A DNA stretch of 64,000 nucleotides from Chitinophaga sp. CB10 (GCA_001870995.2 MLAV02000004.1:62001-126000), one strand, 5' to 3'. Shown: positions 17,957 to 27,563, counted from the stretch's first letter. The notes: generated by a model not told the origin, from the letters alone. Translations and numbers: made by a program.

Positions 17957-20900
17957 TTAAAAAGTATAGCGTACGCCCAGCTGCATCTGGTAGCGGCTGC
18001 CGAGGTAGTCCACGCTGTAAGGCTTGCCCGGGTTGGCAAAATTGTACATGGGATAGCCTTCCCCGCTCTGCGCCGGCGGGTATAACGCTGGCGTCAAACC
18101 CACGCTGGCCGTACTATTGAAGGTATTGGGCGAAAAATACTGGCGGCCCCAGTTGCCGTTCAGCATGTTGGTGAAGTTGATGATGTCCGCCGTGAGCGTG
18201 AGGTAATGCGTTTTCAGGGCCGGCAAATGGAACTCCTGCGCAAAGTGCAGGTCGCCCTGGATATTCCATGGGGTGCGGCCGGCATTCCTTTCGGTGAACA
18301 TCCCTCTGCGTGTACGCAGGTAGGCGTTGCCTTCCACGTAGGCGTTAAATGCGGCGGCCTGCTCTTCGGCGGTTTGCCCGTCCGCATCGCGAAAGAATTT
18401 CACCGCTTCCGCCGCGGCAGGAATATAGGCCAGGCTCACCTGCTGGGGCAGCCCCTGCACGCTGTTGTTGACAATGCCGTAGGTGAACGGACTGCCGGAC
18501 TGCGCGCTGCCGAAGAGGCCCAGCGTGGTTACGAGGACCTTGTTCCACTGTTTGCGGTAATTAACGGTAACGACTATACGATGACGGATATCGAAGTTGG
18601 AATACGCCAGGGCCGGGTCATTGGGACGCAAGGCCTGGTTCAGCTGCCAGTTGCTTTCCATGGAGTTGCGGATACCGTTGAATACATCCTTGCTTTCGCC
18701 AAACGTATAGGCGGCATTGGCATATATGCCGCTCTGCCAGGTTTTACTAACGGTACCGGTTACACTGTAACGGTAGCCTTTGGCGGTATTGCCCAGCAGG
18801 TAAGCATTGGAGAAAGCGGGATTCACGCTGCCGGAATAGACAGGCTGTTCGCGGTTTTTATCGTAGCCGTAATATTGCGGGTTATCCGTGGTGTTTACCT
18901 GCTGGAAGAATACATCTTTCAGCACTTTGGTGAAGATGCCTTCCGCGGTGAATTTCCACTGGTTGGCGGTAGTATAATCCAGGGCAATGCTGGCGCGGAG
19001 TACCTGGGGCATGGAGAAGTCGTTGTCCACCAGGTCCACCTGGGTTTTGCCGGCATTGGGATTATTGACGATGGTACCATTGTCGCGTATAAAACCGGCA
19101 ATGCCTTCCTCCCCCGGTTTGATAGCATCGGAACCGGGCGCAAACGGCTTTTGGTCCGCACGCTGATCAAAGGAACCGTAGCCGATACCGTTGTTGTAAT
19201 ACGCGTAAGCCAGCCATGCGAAAGGAATACGGCCGGTAAACAGGCCGGCGCCGCCGCGGAGGATGAGGCTTTGATTGCCCAGCCAGTCGTACCTGAAACC
19301 GAGGCGTGGCGAGAGCTTTACCTTATCAAAAAATTTATTACGGATACGGCTCAACGGCGTATAGGTGTAGGTAGTGCCGAAGTAGGGATCTGCCGGCGAG
19401 TTGCTCACTTTTTCGCTCAGCGCCGGCTTTTCCGGCAGCCAGGTATAGTCCGCACGCAGGCCCGGCATTACTTTTAGCTTATCCGTCACCTGTATTTCAT
19501 CCTGTATGTACGCGCTGTGCAGATTGATGTTAAACACGGCGCCGGGATTGGCGAGGATGTAATCGCGGGTATTATTCACGTAATTATAGCTGCCGCGCAC
19601 GCGGTAGGGCGTGTTGTGCAGGTAGTCTTCAATGCTGAGGTAGTCCACCCTGCCGTTCCAGCTGTTTACAAAGCCGTAGTCGATATGATACAGTTCGTTG
19701 TGCGTACCAAACAACCAGGTATGTTTTCCTTTGGTATAGGTGAGATTATCGCTGATTTCGATGGTACGTTGTTTCATATTGAAGATCGCTGCTTCGCGGT
19801 CCGTGCCGAGGTAGATAGTTGTTCCGGGAGTGCGGCCCATGATCTGTACCTGCGGCAGCGAAGGGTCGCTAAGGGGGTCACGGTAATCCTTCACTATGCT
19901 GAAACCGGCCACCAGGCTGTTACTTACCGCGTTGTTAAACCGGCTTTTCAATTCCGCCACGGTGCTGCTCTGGTTGTTCGTTTGTTTGAAAGCCATGCTG
20001 CTGAAGCGGAAATCCTGCTGATCGCGGTCCATATGGATGGCGCTGGATTGGATAGTGTTATTGCGTACAGAGAGCTGATGGCGATCGTTGATATTCCAGT
20101 CCAGGCGGTTAAAGAATTTATTGGACCTGGAGCTGGTATTATAACTGCCGGCAGTACCGGGGTCGAAGATATTGCCGTAGCGGCTGAGGGTTTCCCTGCG
20201 GATAGCCTCCGCATCGTCAGCGCTGAGTATCTGCGCGGTTTCTGCCTTGCCGGCCATCAGCTGTGCAGGTTCTGTACGGCGGGTAATTTCTTCGTTGGTG
20301 AAGAAGAAGAGTTTGTTTTTAATGATAGGAAAACCGAGGCGGATACCGGCCTGGTAATCTTCAAAATCGCTGTCCATTTTACCGAGGGTACCTACTTTAT
20401 CTTTCCCGGTGATGGCGGCGTTGCGGCCGTAGGCATACACTGAACCTGTGAGGGAATTGGTACCGCTGCGGGTCACTGCGTTGACGCTGCCGCCGGTGAA
20501 GTTGCCGATCTTAACATCATAGGGCGCGAGGTACACCTGCATATCCTCGATGGCGTCCAGGGATACGGGGTTGGTGCGGGTGCTGCTGCCGGGCTGGCCG
20601 CTGGCGCCGCTTTGGCCGCCGTTGGAAGGACTGAACCCGATGGCGTCGTTATTGATAGCGCCGTCGATGGTTACGTTATTATACCGGAAGCTGGAGCCGC
20701 CAAAGCTGTTGTCCTTAGAGCCCTGCGGCACCATGCGGGTGATGTCCTGCAGGCTGCGGTTCACGGTGGGCATGTTGCTGAGCTGTTGCCTGCTGATGTT
20801 CTGGCCGGCGCCGTAGCTGTTGGCACGCGGCCCTGCTTTTGTTCCCTTTACAACTACCTCACCCAGCTTTGTGCTTTGATCGGCAAGCGTGATGTTCAGC

Positions 20901-21217
20901 AGCTGCGGTTCGCCCAGCTTCACGGTAATATTTTCGATTGTTTGCGGTTGCATGCCCATCATGGTGGCGGTTACCGCATAGGGGCCGCCGATGCGCATGC
21001 CGTTGATGCGGTAACGGCCGGCGTTGTCAGTAATGATGGGATACCTGGTGCCGGAAGGGCCATGTACGGCGATCACCGTCACCCCGGGCAGGGCCTCCCC
21101 TTTGGCGGAATGCACCTTACCGGTAAGGCCGCCGCCTGTTTCCTGCGCCAGCGCTGCGAAGGGCAGCATCAGCAGCAACAGGAAAAAGCGTATATGCGTA
21201 AACGTTAATACTTGCAT
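17957..21217 (-). CDS. Oar-like TonB-dependent receptor
   Basis: 1086 residues. Signal peptide (MQVLTFTHIRFFLLLLMLPFAALAQ), CarboxypepD_reg-like domain (about 30-110, GLTGKVHSAKGEALPGVTVIA), then a plug with NMPTVNRSLQDITRMVPQGS and a long beta-barrel ending YQMQLGVRYTF with a terminal aromatic. The plug and barrel match the Oar/OmpA-related class, not SusC, and there is no STN domain. It should be an outer-membrane pore energised by TonB. It is embedded between FAS1 lipoproteins and the TIG/NHL lipoprotein (27 and 21 bp gaps), so it belongs to the same operon as the STN-type receptor 6 kb upstream: two different TonB receptors in one transcript. Ligand unknown. Confidence 0.92.
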   Translation of the reverse strand: MQVLTFTHIRFFLLLLMLPFAALAQETGGGLTGKVHSAKGEALPGVTVIAVHGPSGTRYPIITDNAGRYRINGMRIGGPYAVTATMMGMQPQTIENITVKLGEPQLLNITLADQSTKLGEVVVKGTKAGPRANSYGAGQNISRQQLSNMPTVNRSLQDITRMVPQGSKDNSFGGSSFRYNNVTIDGAINNDAIGFSPSNGGQSGASGQPGSSTRTNPVSLDAIEDMQVYLAPYDVKIGNFTGGSVNAVTRSGTNSLTGSVYAYGRNAAITGKDKVGTLGKMDSDFEDYQAGIRLGFPIIKNKLFFFTNEEITRRTEPAQLMAGKAETAQILSADDAEAIRRETLSRYGNIFDPGTAGSYNTSSRSNKFFNRLDWNINDRHQLSVRNNTIQSSAIHMDRDQQDFRFSSMAFKQTNNQSSTVAELKSRFNNAVSNSLVAGFSIVKDYRDPLSDPSLPQVQIMGRTPGTTIYLGTDREAAIFNMKQRTIEISDNLTYTKGKHTWLFGTHNELYHIDYGFVNSWNGRVDYLSIEDYLHNTPYRVRGSYNYVNNTRDYILANPGAVFNINLHSAYIQDEIQVTDKLKVMPGLRADYTWLPEKPALSEKVSNSPADPYFGTTYTYTPLSRIRNKFFDKVKLSPRLGFRYDWLGNQSLILRGGAGLFTGRIPFAWLAYAYYNNGIGYGSFDQRADQKPFAPGSDAIKPGEEGIAGFIRDNGTIVNNPNAGKTQVDLVDNDFSMPQVLRASIALDYTTANQWKFTAEGIFTKVLKDVFFQQVNTTDNPQYYGYDKNREQPVYSGSVNPAFSNAYLLGNTAKGYRYSVTGTVSKTWQSGIYANAAYTFGESKDVFNGIRNSMESNWQLNQALRPNDPALAYSNFDIRHRIVVTVNYRKQWNKVLVTTLGLFGSAQSGSPFTYGIVNNSVQGLPQQVSLAYIPAAAEAVKFFRDADGQTAEEQAAAFNAYVEGNAYLRTRRGMFTERNAGRTPWNIQGDLHFAQEFHLPALKTHYLTLTADIINFTNMLNGNWGRQYFSPNTFNSTASVGLTPALYPPAQSGEGYPMYNFANPGKPYSVDYLGSRYQMQLGVRYTF

Positions 21218-21244
21218 GTCTGATAGCTTAATGAATGTGGATGT

Positions 21245-22228
21245 TTATTGGGTGATGCGCAGGACCTGGTCCGTGATATGCAGCACCCCGTTGCCGGTAT
21301 TGATATCCTGCTTTACCAGTTTAGCTTCCGTAGTGTTGCCGATGCCTTTGAGCGTGATGCCGGCAAATGCGCCGGGCTGCTGCGGGTGAGGCGTCAGGTA
21401 CACTGTAATGGAATTGTTATCGCTCATACCCTGTGTAGTGGTATTCTTTCCAATGGCGGTGGAGAGGATATAATCGTTCACAAAGCGGCGGTCCGCCACG
21501 AGGTGATATTTTACCATTGCGCTGATCGCTTCAGCGGGCGCGGCGTTGATGGCTTCCAGGGTGGCGTACCCGTAGGCTTTCATGGCATCGTTGTCCGGCG
21601 CATAAATGGTGAAAGGTCCCTTGCCTTTGAGCTGCTCCGTCATCCCGGCGCGCTGTATGGCTTGCCAGAAGAGGGTCAGCTGTGTTTCCGCCGCGATGGC
21701 ATCCCCGATATTTTCGTGGAGATAGGGTTGCAGCATGCGGTCTATCACCTGCACGCGGCCGTTGGACGCGGGGATGGAAGCTGAAAGCAAGCGGCTGCCG
21801 TTGATGGTTAGCACGGTATCCTGCCCTTTCACCCAACGGGTTACAAAAAGTTTTCCGCCCCGGGAAGTAATTTCCTGGTTAAAGAGGAAGGGCAGTTTGT
21901 TCAGGTCGTAAGTACCTTCCACCGTGTGGTAGGCGCCCAGTGAAGCGATCAGTTTGGAACTTGCGCTTAACACCGCCACTACATTGGGGTAGCCGGATTT
22001 CACAAACGCTTCATCGGAAGGCGCAAAGAAGGTGAACGGGCCGGGGCCGTTCAGGTCAGTACGGAGGTTGGAACGGGATACCACGGTGTTCATCATGGTG
22101 AGGTTGAAGTTATCCGCCAGCACCTGCACAATGCGGTTGCCATCCTTTGGCTGCGAAGCCTCGTCTTTGGAGCAGCCGGCGACGGCCAGCAGCAGCAGTA
22201 TTTTTATGTTGATCTTGAGTTGTCGCAT
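21245..22228 (-). CDS. FAS1 (fasciclin) lipoprotein, two domains
   Basis: 327 residues with a lipoprotein signal (ILLLLAVAGCSKDE). Two FAS1 domains: about 35-170 (LNGPGPFTFFAPSDEAFVKSGY and VQVIDRMLQPYL) and about 175-325 (LKGKGPFTIYAPDNDAMKAYGY and VLHITDQVL). Each keeps the H1 motif (xFTxFAPxDxAF) and the H2-type segment (xVKYHLV). FAS1 domains serve in adhesion or ligand binding; in Bacteroidota they are surface lipoproteins. The gene begins inside the preceding FAS1 gene's stop (TGATG, one-base overlap), so the two are translationally coupled. Third of three FAS1 genes in locus B. Confidence 0.93.
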   Translation of the reverse strand: MRQLKINIKILLLLAVAGCSKDEASQPKDGNRIVQVLADNFNLTMMNTVVSRSNLRTDLNGPGPFTFFAPSDEAFVKSGYPNVVAVLSASSKLIASLGAYHTVEGTYDLNKLPFLFNQEITSRGGKLFVTRWVKGQDTVLTINGSRLLSASIPASNGRVQVIDRMLQPYLHENIGDAIAAETQLTLFWQAIQRAGMTEQLKGKGPFTIYAPDNDAMKAYGYATLEAINAAPAEAISAMVKYHLVADRRFVNDYILSTAIGKNTTTQGMSDNNSITVYLTPHPQQPGAFAGITLKGIGNTTEAKLVKQDINTGNGVLHITDQVLRITQ

Positions 22229-23496
22229 CAGTACTTAACTTTATCAGAAAGAATCAGGTTATCCACCACATGCACCGGCCCCTGGAAGGTATTGATGTCC
22301 GCTTCCTCGATGGCGGCTGCCGGGCGGTTACTCCCTTTTACTTTTACGGTGATCCTGCCGCCGCTGTTGCCAAAATCCAGCGTCATGGGATACGGCGGCA
22401 CTCTGCCGCCGCCGCTGCTCGTCAGCTCAAAATTGCCGATGATGCGGTTATCCAGGTCGTTGGAGTAAAACATGGCAGCAGCCGGCGTACCGCCGCCATA
22501 GCTGGGTTCCGTGGGAGTGTACATACGGCCCCAGTTGTGGTAAGCCAGCAGGGAGTCTGTTACAAAGCCGTTGACCATTTGAAAATAATCCCAGTCCAGG
22601 TAAGGCATAGAGCGCGCGTTCAGGGTCATCAGGTCCGCTGCGGAGTTGAAGCCTGCCTTTTGGAATGCGGCATCCGTTGGCGCAAAAAACGCGCTGCTTC
22701 TTACCGTCAGTCCATCTACCAACCCGAGGTCGTTGTAGGAAGTCCGCGGAAAATAACCCATGCTTTCCATTTCCCAAACTTCATTGGTAAGTTGGATCAG
22801 CGCTGTAAAAATGGTAAAGCGCGGGTCCCGGCGCAGGAAGTCTATCACGCTTTCCACCGGCCGTTGCAGGAGTTGGTTTACCGGCCAGATGATACCGTTG
22901 GTGGCATACATCGGGGTATGCTTGCCGGTATTTTTTCCGTTGATGAGCAGCCCCCCGTCCGCCGCCAGTGCGATGAATTGCTTATAGGTATAGGGTTGCA
23001 TCGCCGGCACGCTGGAACCCGGGCTCACTGCTTCTTCCAGCAGCATGTTATGATGGAGGATTGTTTTGCGGCGCACGCTGCCTTTTTGCCCCCGTAGTAC
23101 GGCCGTATCCAGGTATTCTGGCAGCACGTGGAAGGCCAGCATGGAATCCAGCGCTGATGCCGGCGCGGCGGCGATGGCCTCGCTGGTATAGCCGGCGGCT
23201 GTCATGGCGGCATCGTCCGGCGCGAGGATGGTGAAGCGCATGCCATTGCCTTCTTGGGCAAGGAGAGCGTTCAGGTTGCTCTTTTGCCAGGCGGCGTTGA
23301 ATAGTTTGTGGCTGCTCATGCCCAGGAGCGACTTTAAGTCATACCTGGCCGTATCGTTGTAGGGTACGGGCTCGCCGTGGAGCGGCTGCTGGAATTCAGC
23401 TTTGCGGCAGGCGGCGGCGAGGGTTAGGACGAAGAGCAGCGTATATAGCAGGTGTTGCGGGTGAGTGCTTTTGCGCGCGTACAATATCTTTCTCAT
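22228..23496 (-). CDS. FAS1 (fasciclin) lipoprotein, two domains, with long insertion
   Basis: 422 residues. N-terminal extension then lipobox LAAACRKAE. First FAS1 domain about 50-205 (GMRFTILAPDDAAMTAAGY, SMLAFHVL). Second about 210-420 (SSAFFAPTDAAFQKAGF, and VHVVDNLILSDKVKY at the end). The second domain carries a Gly/Pro-rich insertion (YGGGTPAAAM...SSGGGRVPP) that the sister proteins lack. It starts 4 bp after the upstream FAS1 stop and overlaps the downstream FAS1 gene by one base, so the three are translated as a unit. Probably surface adhesive or ligand binding; no enzymatic motif. Confidence 0.92.
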   Translation of the reverse strand: MRKILYARKSTHPQHLLYTLLFVLTLAAACRKAEFQQPLHGEPVPYNDTARYDLKSLLGMSSHKLFNAAWQKSNLNALLAQEGNGMRFTILAPDDAAMTAAGYTSEAIAAAPASALDSMLAFHVLPEYLDTAVLRGQKGSVRRKTILHHNMLLEEAVSPGSSVPAMQPYTYKQFIALAADGGLLINGKNTGKHTPMYATNGIIWPVNQLLQRPVESVIDFLRRDPRFTIFTALIQLTNEVWEMESMGYFPRTSYNDLGLVDGLTVRSSAFFAPTDAAFQKAGFNSAADLMTLNARSMPYLDWDYFQMVNGFVTDSLLAYHNWGRMYTPTEPSYGGGTPAAAMFYSNDLDNRIIGNFELTSSGGGRVPPYPMTLDFGNSGGRITVKVKGSNRPAAAIEEADINTFQGPVHVVDNLILSDKVKY

Positions 23497-23500
23497 ACTA

Positions 23501-24574
23501 TTATCGTTTTTGCGCCTCTTCCGGCAGGATTACTAACTGCGGCATGTAATGCACAATGCCATTATCTGTCAGGTTATCGGTCAGGCGGGAAATATTGCCG
23601 CTCACCCGGCGCAATACGCCGAGGTAGGCCCGCGCAGGGTCCATGTAGCCGAAAGTGAACTCCGTAGGCGTTTGCAGGTAATTGTTTTTGGTAGCTGTGA
23701 GCGTGTATTCATAGACGTCTCCCTGGATGGGGAGCTGTACACTGCCGGCATTGTAAATGGTGGTAAACGCCGGGAAATCCGTCAGGAAAAAGCGTTTCTT
23801 ACGCAGCAGGTACACGCCGAATAACCTCGCGCCGATGTACCGCTCCGGCGATAAAGCCTTCAGGGATTCCAGGGTGATCCCGGCTTTTTCCATGGCGGTA
23901 TTGTCCGGCGCAAAAACCGTTACCGGCCCTTCGGCTTTCAAATCTTCCCACAAACCAAACTGTTTGAGCGCAGCTACAAACACGCTGTACTCCGGCCTGG
24001 CGGCGAGCCAGTCCTGCACGGTGCCGGGCGTGTACTTCATCACTTTGTCCACCACATACAACACGCCATTGGCCAGCGTTACATCTTTCTTTAACGCATA
24101 GGCCCCGTTGATGTAAATACTGTTCTGCGGATATTGTGGATAGTCCACCGGGAAGCTGGCATAGGTCAGGAAAACCTCTTTGCCGGCCAGGTTGGCGTAG
24201 CGTATATCCACCCCGTTAGCGGGAATATCCGTGGATGGCAGCCGGCGGGTGAGTATATGATATTGCAGCGCTGCTTTCAGGCTGTCTTTGTTCAATCGCT
24301 GGAAATCCGCCGCGCGGGTGATGCCCAGTTCGTTGAATGCTGTATTGCCCGGGGCAAACAGCGTATAAGGCCCCGGGCCGTTCAACTCTTGCGCCAGGCC
24401 GGTATAATCTACGGCGGCGCTGAAGAGGGACAGGTCGTAATTATTTTTGATAAAGTCGCCAGCCAGCCGGAAGGATTCCTGCTGATCCGGCAGCACCAGC
24501 TCATCGTGCTTACAGCCGGCCAATGCCAGTGGCAGCGCGGCGAGCAGCAAACAGGATTTAATGTATGTAAACAT
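23501..24574 (-). CDS. FAS1 (fasciclin) lipoprotein, two domains
   Basis: 357 residues from the ATG at 24574 (MFTYIKSCLLLAALPLALAGCKHDE, lipobox LAGC). An ATG at 24613 would add 13 residues overlapping the duplicated 3' remnant upstream and is rejected. Two FAS1 domains: about 35-165 (LNGPGPYTLFAPGNTAFNELGI, LANGVLYVVDKVMKY) and about 170-355 (AEGPVTVFAPDNTAMEKAGI, NGIVHYMPQLV). First of the three consecutive FAS1 genes. FAS1 lipoproteins occupy the place where a SusD would be expected behind a SusC-type receptor, but no SusD fold is visible here. Confidence 0.93.
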   Translation of the reverse strand: MFTYIKSCLLLAALPLALAGCKHDELVLPDQQESFRLAGDFIKNNYDLSLFSAAVDYTGLAQELNGPGPYTLFAPGNTAFNELGITRAADFQRLNKDSLKAALQYHILTRRLPSTDIPANGVDIRYANLAGKEVFLTYASFPVDYPQYPQNSIYINGAYALKKDVTLANGVLYVVDKVMKYTPGTVQDWLAARPEYSVFVAALKQFGLWEDLKAEGPVTVFAPDNTAMEKAGITLESLKALSPERYIGARLFGVYLLRKKRFFLTDFPAFTTIYNAGSVQLPIQGDVYEYTLTATKNNYLQTPTEFTFGYMDPARAYLGVLRRVSGNISRLTDNLTDNGIVHYMPQLVILPEEAQKR

Positions 24575-24593
24575 GGTTGTGTTTTTAGGATGA

Positions 24594-24641
24594 TTAATAA
24601 ACAGGCGGCGCATACTTAATATTCACATAGTCGTTACCGTT
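24594..24641 (-). pseudogene. 3'-end remnant of a second copy of the upstream lipoprotein gene
   Basis: Immediately after the lipoprotein stop (TAA at 24640) the minus strand reads, in another frame, NGNDYVNIKYAPPVY-stop. This mirrors the intact gene's own C-terminus, which is NGNAYLTTVQRKYAPPVY-stop. The two share the junction sequence TTAACGGTAA, but the codons between have diverged. It is best explained as the tail of a former tandem paralogue joined to the intact gene by recombination in the shared 10 bases. Confidence 0.65.
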
Positions 24642-25815
24642 AATAAACCGGTGGCGCATACTTACGCTGCACCGTCGTCAAATAGGCATTACCGTTAACC
24701 ACCTCAATCGTATTCACCGTTGCAAACGAACGCGGGTTGTAAGTCCCGGAATGAATATTAACAATCATCCCCGGCAGAAACAGCGCCCCTTTCACAAAGC
24801 TCTGCTGCCCGCCATTGCCATAGCAGGCAATCAGCCCATACCCGCCATCCGTCACCGCATCAAAGTCGCGATAGGGATTTTGCTCCGGGTCAATCCCCGG
24901 CGCCAACAGCGTAATGTTTTGCCAGATGTCCGTAATGATGTGGTTGGAAGCGCTGTCCGCAAACAGCGGGAAGCTGTAGTAAGGGGCTACCTGATTGCCG
25001 GTGTTGCGTTGCAGCTGCCCCAGGTAAGCGAACTTATACCCTGGAATCGTCTTGGTGCCGCCGGGTTTGCAGAGGGACAACCAGATATTCATCTCGTCGC
25101 GGATGCCGTAGCGCATCACGCCGGAGGCATACTGGTCCTTCTTCAGGTTCCTGTCCGCCTGCCAGAAGCCGGCAGCGCTGTAGTTGTAGAAATTGATGTA
25201 CACCATCGAGTCGGACAAGGGCAGCTTGTGAAAATTCTCCGTACGCAGCACGATCCCCTTTTCCTTAGTGGCAAAATTGCTTTGCAGCACATGCATCGTG
25301 TACACTTCCTCCACGCCCAGCTCAATCACCGTATCCACTACCTTGTTCCGGCGCATGGCAGGCTCCAGGTCAAAGAAGGGAATGTCGTTCATGGGGCGGT
25401 AGTAGAACACCACGCGGTGCCTGCCGGAGGGCACCTGCGCCCAGCTGGACAAATCGAAACCGTTCAGCACCGGGCCTACCAGCACGTTTTCCTTGCCGGG
25501 GTATTCCGGGTTGTTTTTGGAAGTGCTGCTGCCGATATGGGAAGGATACGGCGGCGCATAGGGATTGCGCTGATCCAGGTAATCGCCTTTGAGCGCGGCG
25601 GATACCGGCACCCCGTCCTTATCCGTCTGCGGGTCAATCAACATGCAGAGGAAAGGTCTTTCCTCGTCTTTATTCTCCAGTCCTATTTTCAGGTTTAAAT
25701 CATTGAACACCCGCAGATAGGCTGGTCTTTCTATCTCCGTATAGTCCACCTTACTGCAGGAACTAAAGCTCCATAGTAGCAGCAGGGCGGCCAGGAGGTG
25801 CATTATCTTCGTCAT
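24640..25815 (-). CDS. Uncharacterised lipoprotein of the FAS1 locus
   Basis: 391 residues from the ATG at 25815 (MTKIMHLLAALLLLWSFSSCSK, lipobox SSCS); the open frame continues to 26001 but overlaps the neighbour and has no signal before this point. I do not recognise the family with certainty. The body begins YLRVFNDLNLKIG and later has VPSGRHRVVFYYRPMND and VYINFYNYSAAGFW, beta-rich segments reminiscent of the DUF4397-type lipoprotein encoded just upstream. No enzyme motif. Spacing to the upstream gene is 5 bp, to the downstream FAS1 gene 65 bp, the gap holding a remnant of a duplicated copy of this gene. Probably a surface-exposed structural or binding lipoprotein. Confidence 0.75.
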   Translation of the reverse strand: MTKIMHLLAALLLLWSFSSCSKVDYTEIERPAYLRVFNDLNLKIGLENKDEERPFLCMLIDPQTDKDGVPVSAALKGDYLDQRNPYAPPYPSHIGSSTSKNNPEYPGKENVLVGPVLNGFDLSSWAQVPSGRHRVVFYYRPMNDIPFFDLEPAMRRNKVVDTVIELGVEEVYTMHVLQSNFATKEKGIVLRTENFHKLPLSDSMVYINFYNYSAAGFWQADRNLKKDQYASGVMRYGIRDEMNIWLSLCKPGGTKTIPGYKFAYLGQLQRNTGNQVAPYYSFPLFADSASNHIITDIWQNITLLAPGIDPEQNPYRDFDAVTDGGYGLIACYGNGGQQSFVKGALFLPGMIVNIHSGTYNPRSFATVNTIEVVNGNAYLTTVQRKYAPPVY

Positions 25816-25820
25816 AACTA

Positions 25821-27542
25821 TTACTTCGTGTGTTTGATGATGATCATTTTGGCTTGCTTCGTGGCTGCGCCTGCGTTCAGCTGGCCGATGAGCGCCACGG
25901 TATAGACGCCGGGCTCGTGTACCGGCTTTACCGGGCGGGTGTAATGCTCCGGCTTTGCCACCAGGTCCGTACTTTTCAGCGCCGGGACGGTTGATAACCA
26001 CGTGCCCGGATACACGCCCGGCGATGACCGGTAAGCGAGTACCTGGTAGGCTTCCTGCACCTGGCTAAACCTGGCGTATGGCAGCCCGGTGGCTGCAACG
26101 CCCGGCTGCAGATTGCGGGAGCCGGTTTCCGAACCTACGGACTGGCCGTTATCCAGCGTAAAGCTGACATAAGGGAGGTCCGCACAGAGATTCAGGAAAC
26201 GGATGTGAAAAGGATAATCATGCTGCAGCCGGGTGTAGGTACCGTCCGGGGCTACATTGCCGGGGTCCTCATACCAGGCGCCGCTGAGGTTATTGCTTAC
26301 GAGGGTGATAGCCGGCTTGCCTTCCGGCGTTTTATACAACCAGGCCGTGTAGTTCATCCCCGGCAGCAGCGTTTGCGATGCGGCGGCAATTACATTACCC
26401 GCCGCATTAACGGCCTCCACTTTCGTACTACCGGTTACGTACACACTGTAATCCGTGCCGGCGGCATAGGCGGCATCGCCCAGTTTCATACCGTTTACCA
26501 GGAAGCTCACCTGCCCTTCATCCGGGTCGGCCTGCACGGCCTGCAGGCGGTAATACTCCACGTTGGCCGGCTCCGTGATATCCGGGAGGATGCGGAAAGC
26601 GTTTTGATAAAACGGGAAGCTCTCTCCCGGTGTGCCATAAACGTAAGGCGCCGTCATCCGGGTAACGCCAACGGCTATACTATATACGCCGCTGGGTTGA
26701 TAGGTTTTCACCGGCTCATAGGTAAGGCCGGTGCTTACCGCGTTGGGAAATCCCGTGGCAGGCTTCACCAGCGTGGAGGTAGCCGGGTCCGTCAGGTGAG
26801 TTTGTTCCAGGGCGTTGCCGGGAATGGCGCTGACTTCCGTACCGGAAGGGGTAAGTACTTTGAACTGGTAGACGCCATAAGGCAGCTCCACGTAGGCGGA
26901 CCAGCTGCGCGCCGGCACGTTCGTCGTGGCAGGGCTCACCGGCGTGCCGTCCGCATAGGCCAGCGTCAGCGGCAGGGCCACGTTTTCCGCATTATTTCCC
27001 GCCGCCACCTGGTCCGCCATATTCACCAGCCGTATTTTGAAATAGCCTGCACGCGCCGGGGCCGTCACGTCCCGCGGCACTTCCACCACCCTTGGCGCAT
27101 CGCCGGCGGTATAAGGCAAGCCTTTGAGCAAATAATAATCTTTGGGTTTGCTGTAGGTTTCCGTCACCTCAAACCCGATGGAATCCCGCACGCCCTGGTA
27201 AGCCAGGTAATCCGTACTCACGAGCGCTCTCCCGTTGGTCAGGAACCGGCGGGGGATGTTGAAAGTTGCGCCCAGCTTGCCGTTTGCAGGAAACCAGTAC
27301 GTGCCCGGATACAGGGGCTCCCCTCCGCCTACAGGCGGATTGAGCACCAGGTAGCCGGTGAGCGGGCTCCCGTTGATGGACAGCTGGTTGTTGGCCGTCA
27401 GGTTGACCAGCCGGATGTTGGAGCTGCCCCCTACGGTGGTATCCGGGCGGTTATCGTAGGCATAATCCACCTTTTCCTTTTTGCACGACAGTATGCAACC
27501 AGCTAACAAGAGCAAGCCTGCGGCAAAACGTTTATAATACAT
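25821..27542 (-). CDS. Lipoprotein with DUF4397-like repeats
   Basis: 573 residues, lipobox CILSCKKEK. Several beta-sandwich repeats begin with variants of 'IRLVNLTANNQLSINGSPLTG' (SNIRLVNLTA about 42; YFKIRLVNMADQVAAG about 170; FHIRFLNLCADLPYVSFTLDNG about 450), as in DUF4397 proteins. Between them are recurring 'GVYxFxV/GVYxVAVG' strands. No catalytic residues. It starts 21 bp after the STN-type TonB receptor, the position usually taken by SusD, so it may be that receptor's surface partner. Domain name is tentative; lipoprotein status is clear. Confidence 0.8.
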   Translation of the reverse strand: MYYKRFAAGLLLLAGCILSCKKEKVDYAYDNRPDTTVGGSSNIRLVNLTANNQLSINGSPLTGYLVLNPPVGGGEPLYPGTYWFPANGKLGATFNIPRRFLTNGRALVSTDYLAYQGVRDSIGFEVTETYSKPKDYYLLKGLPYTAGDAPRVVEVPRDVTAPARAGYFKIRLVNMADQVAAGNNAENVALPLTLAYADGTPVSPATTNVPARSWSAYVELPYGVYQFKVLTPSGTEVSAIPGNALEQTHLTDPATSTLVKPATGFPNAVSTGLTYEPVKTYQPSGVYSIAVGVTRMTAPYVYGTPGESFPFYQNAFRILPDITEPANVEYYRLQAVQADPDEGQVSFLVNGMKLGDAAYAAGTDYSVYVTGSTKVEAVNAAGNVIAAASQTLLPGMNYTAWLYKTPEGKPAITLVSNNLSGAWYEDPGNVAPDGTYTRLQHDYPFHIRFLNLCADLPYVSFTLDNGQSVGSETGSRNLQPGVAATGLPYARFSQVQEAYQVLAYRSSPGVYPGTWLSTVPALKSTDLVAKPEHYTRPVKPVHEPGVYTVALIGQLNAGAATKQAKMIIIKHTK

Positions 27543-27563
27543 ATCTTCTACTTTTATTAGTGG

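Noticed and set aside
24574..24613. Longer start (24613) for the first FAS1 gene
   Set aside because: The extra residues overlap the duplicated 3' remnant, and the lipoprotein signal begins at 24574.
26205..27506. 433-codon plus-strand open frame
   Set aside because: Antisense shadow of the DUF4397-like lipoprotein; Arg/His/Gly-rich and without signals.
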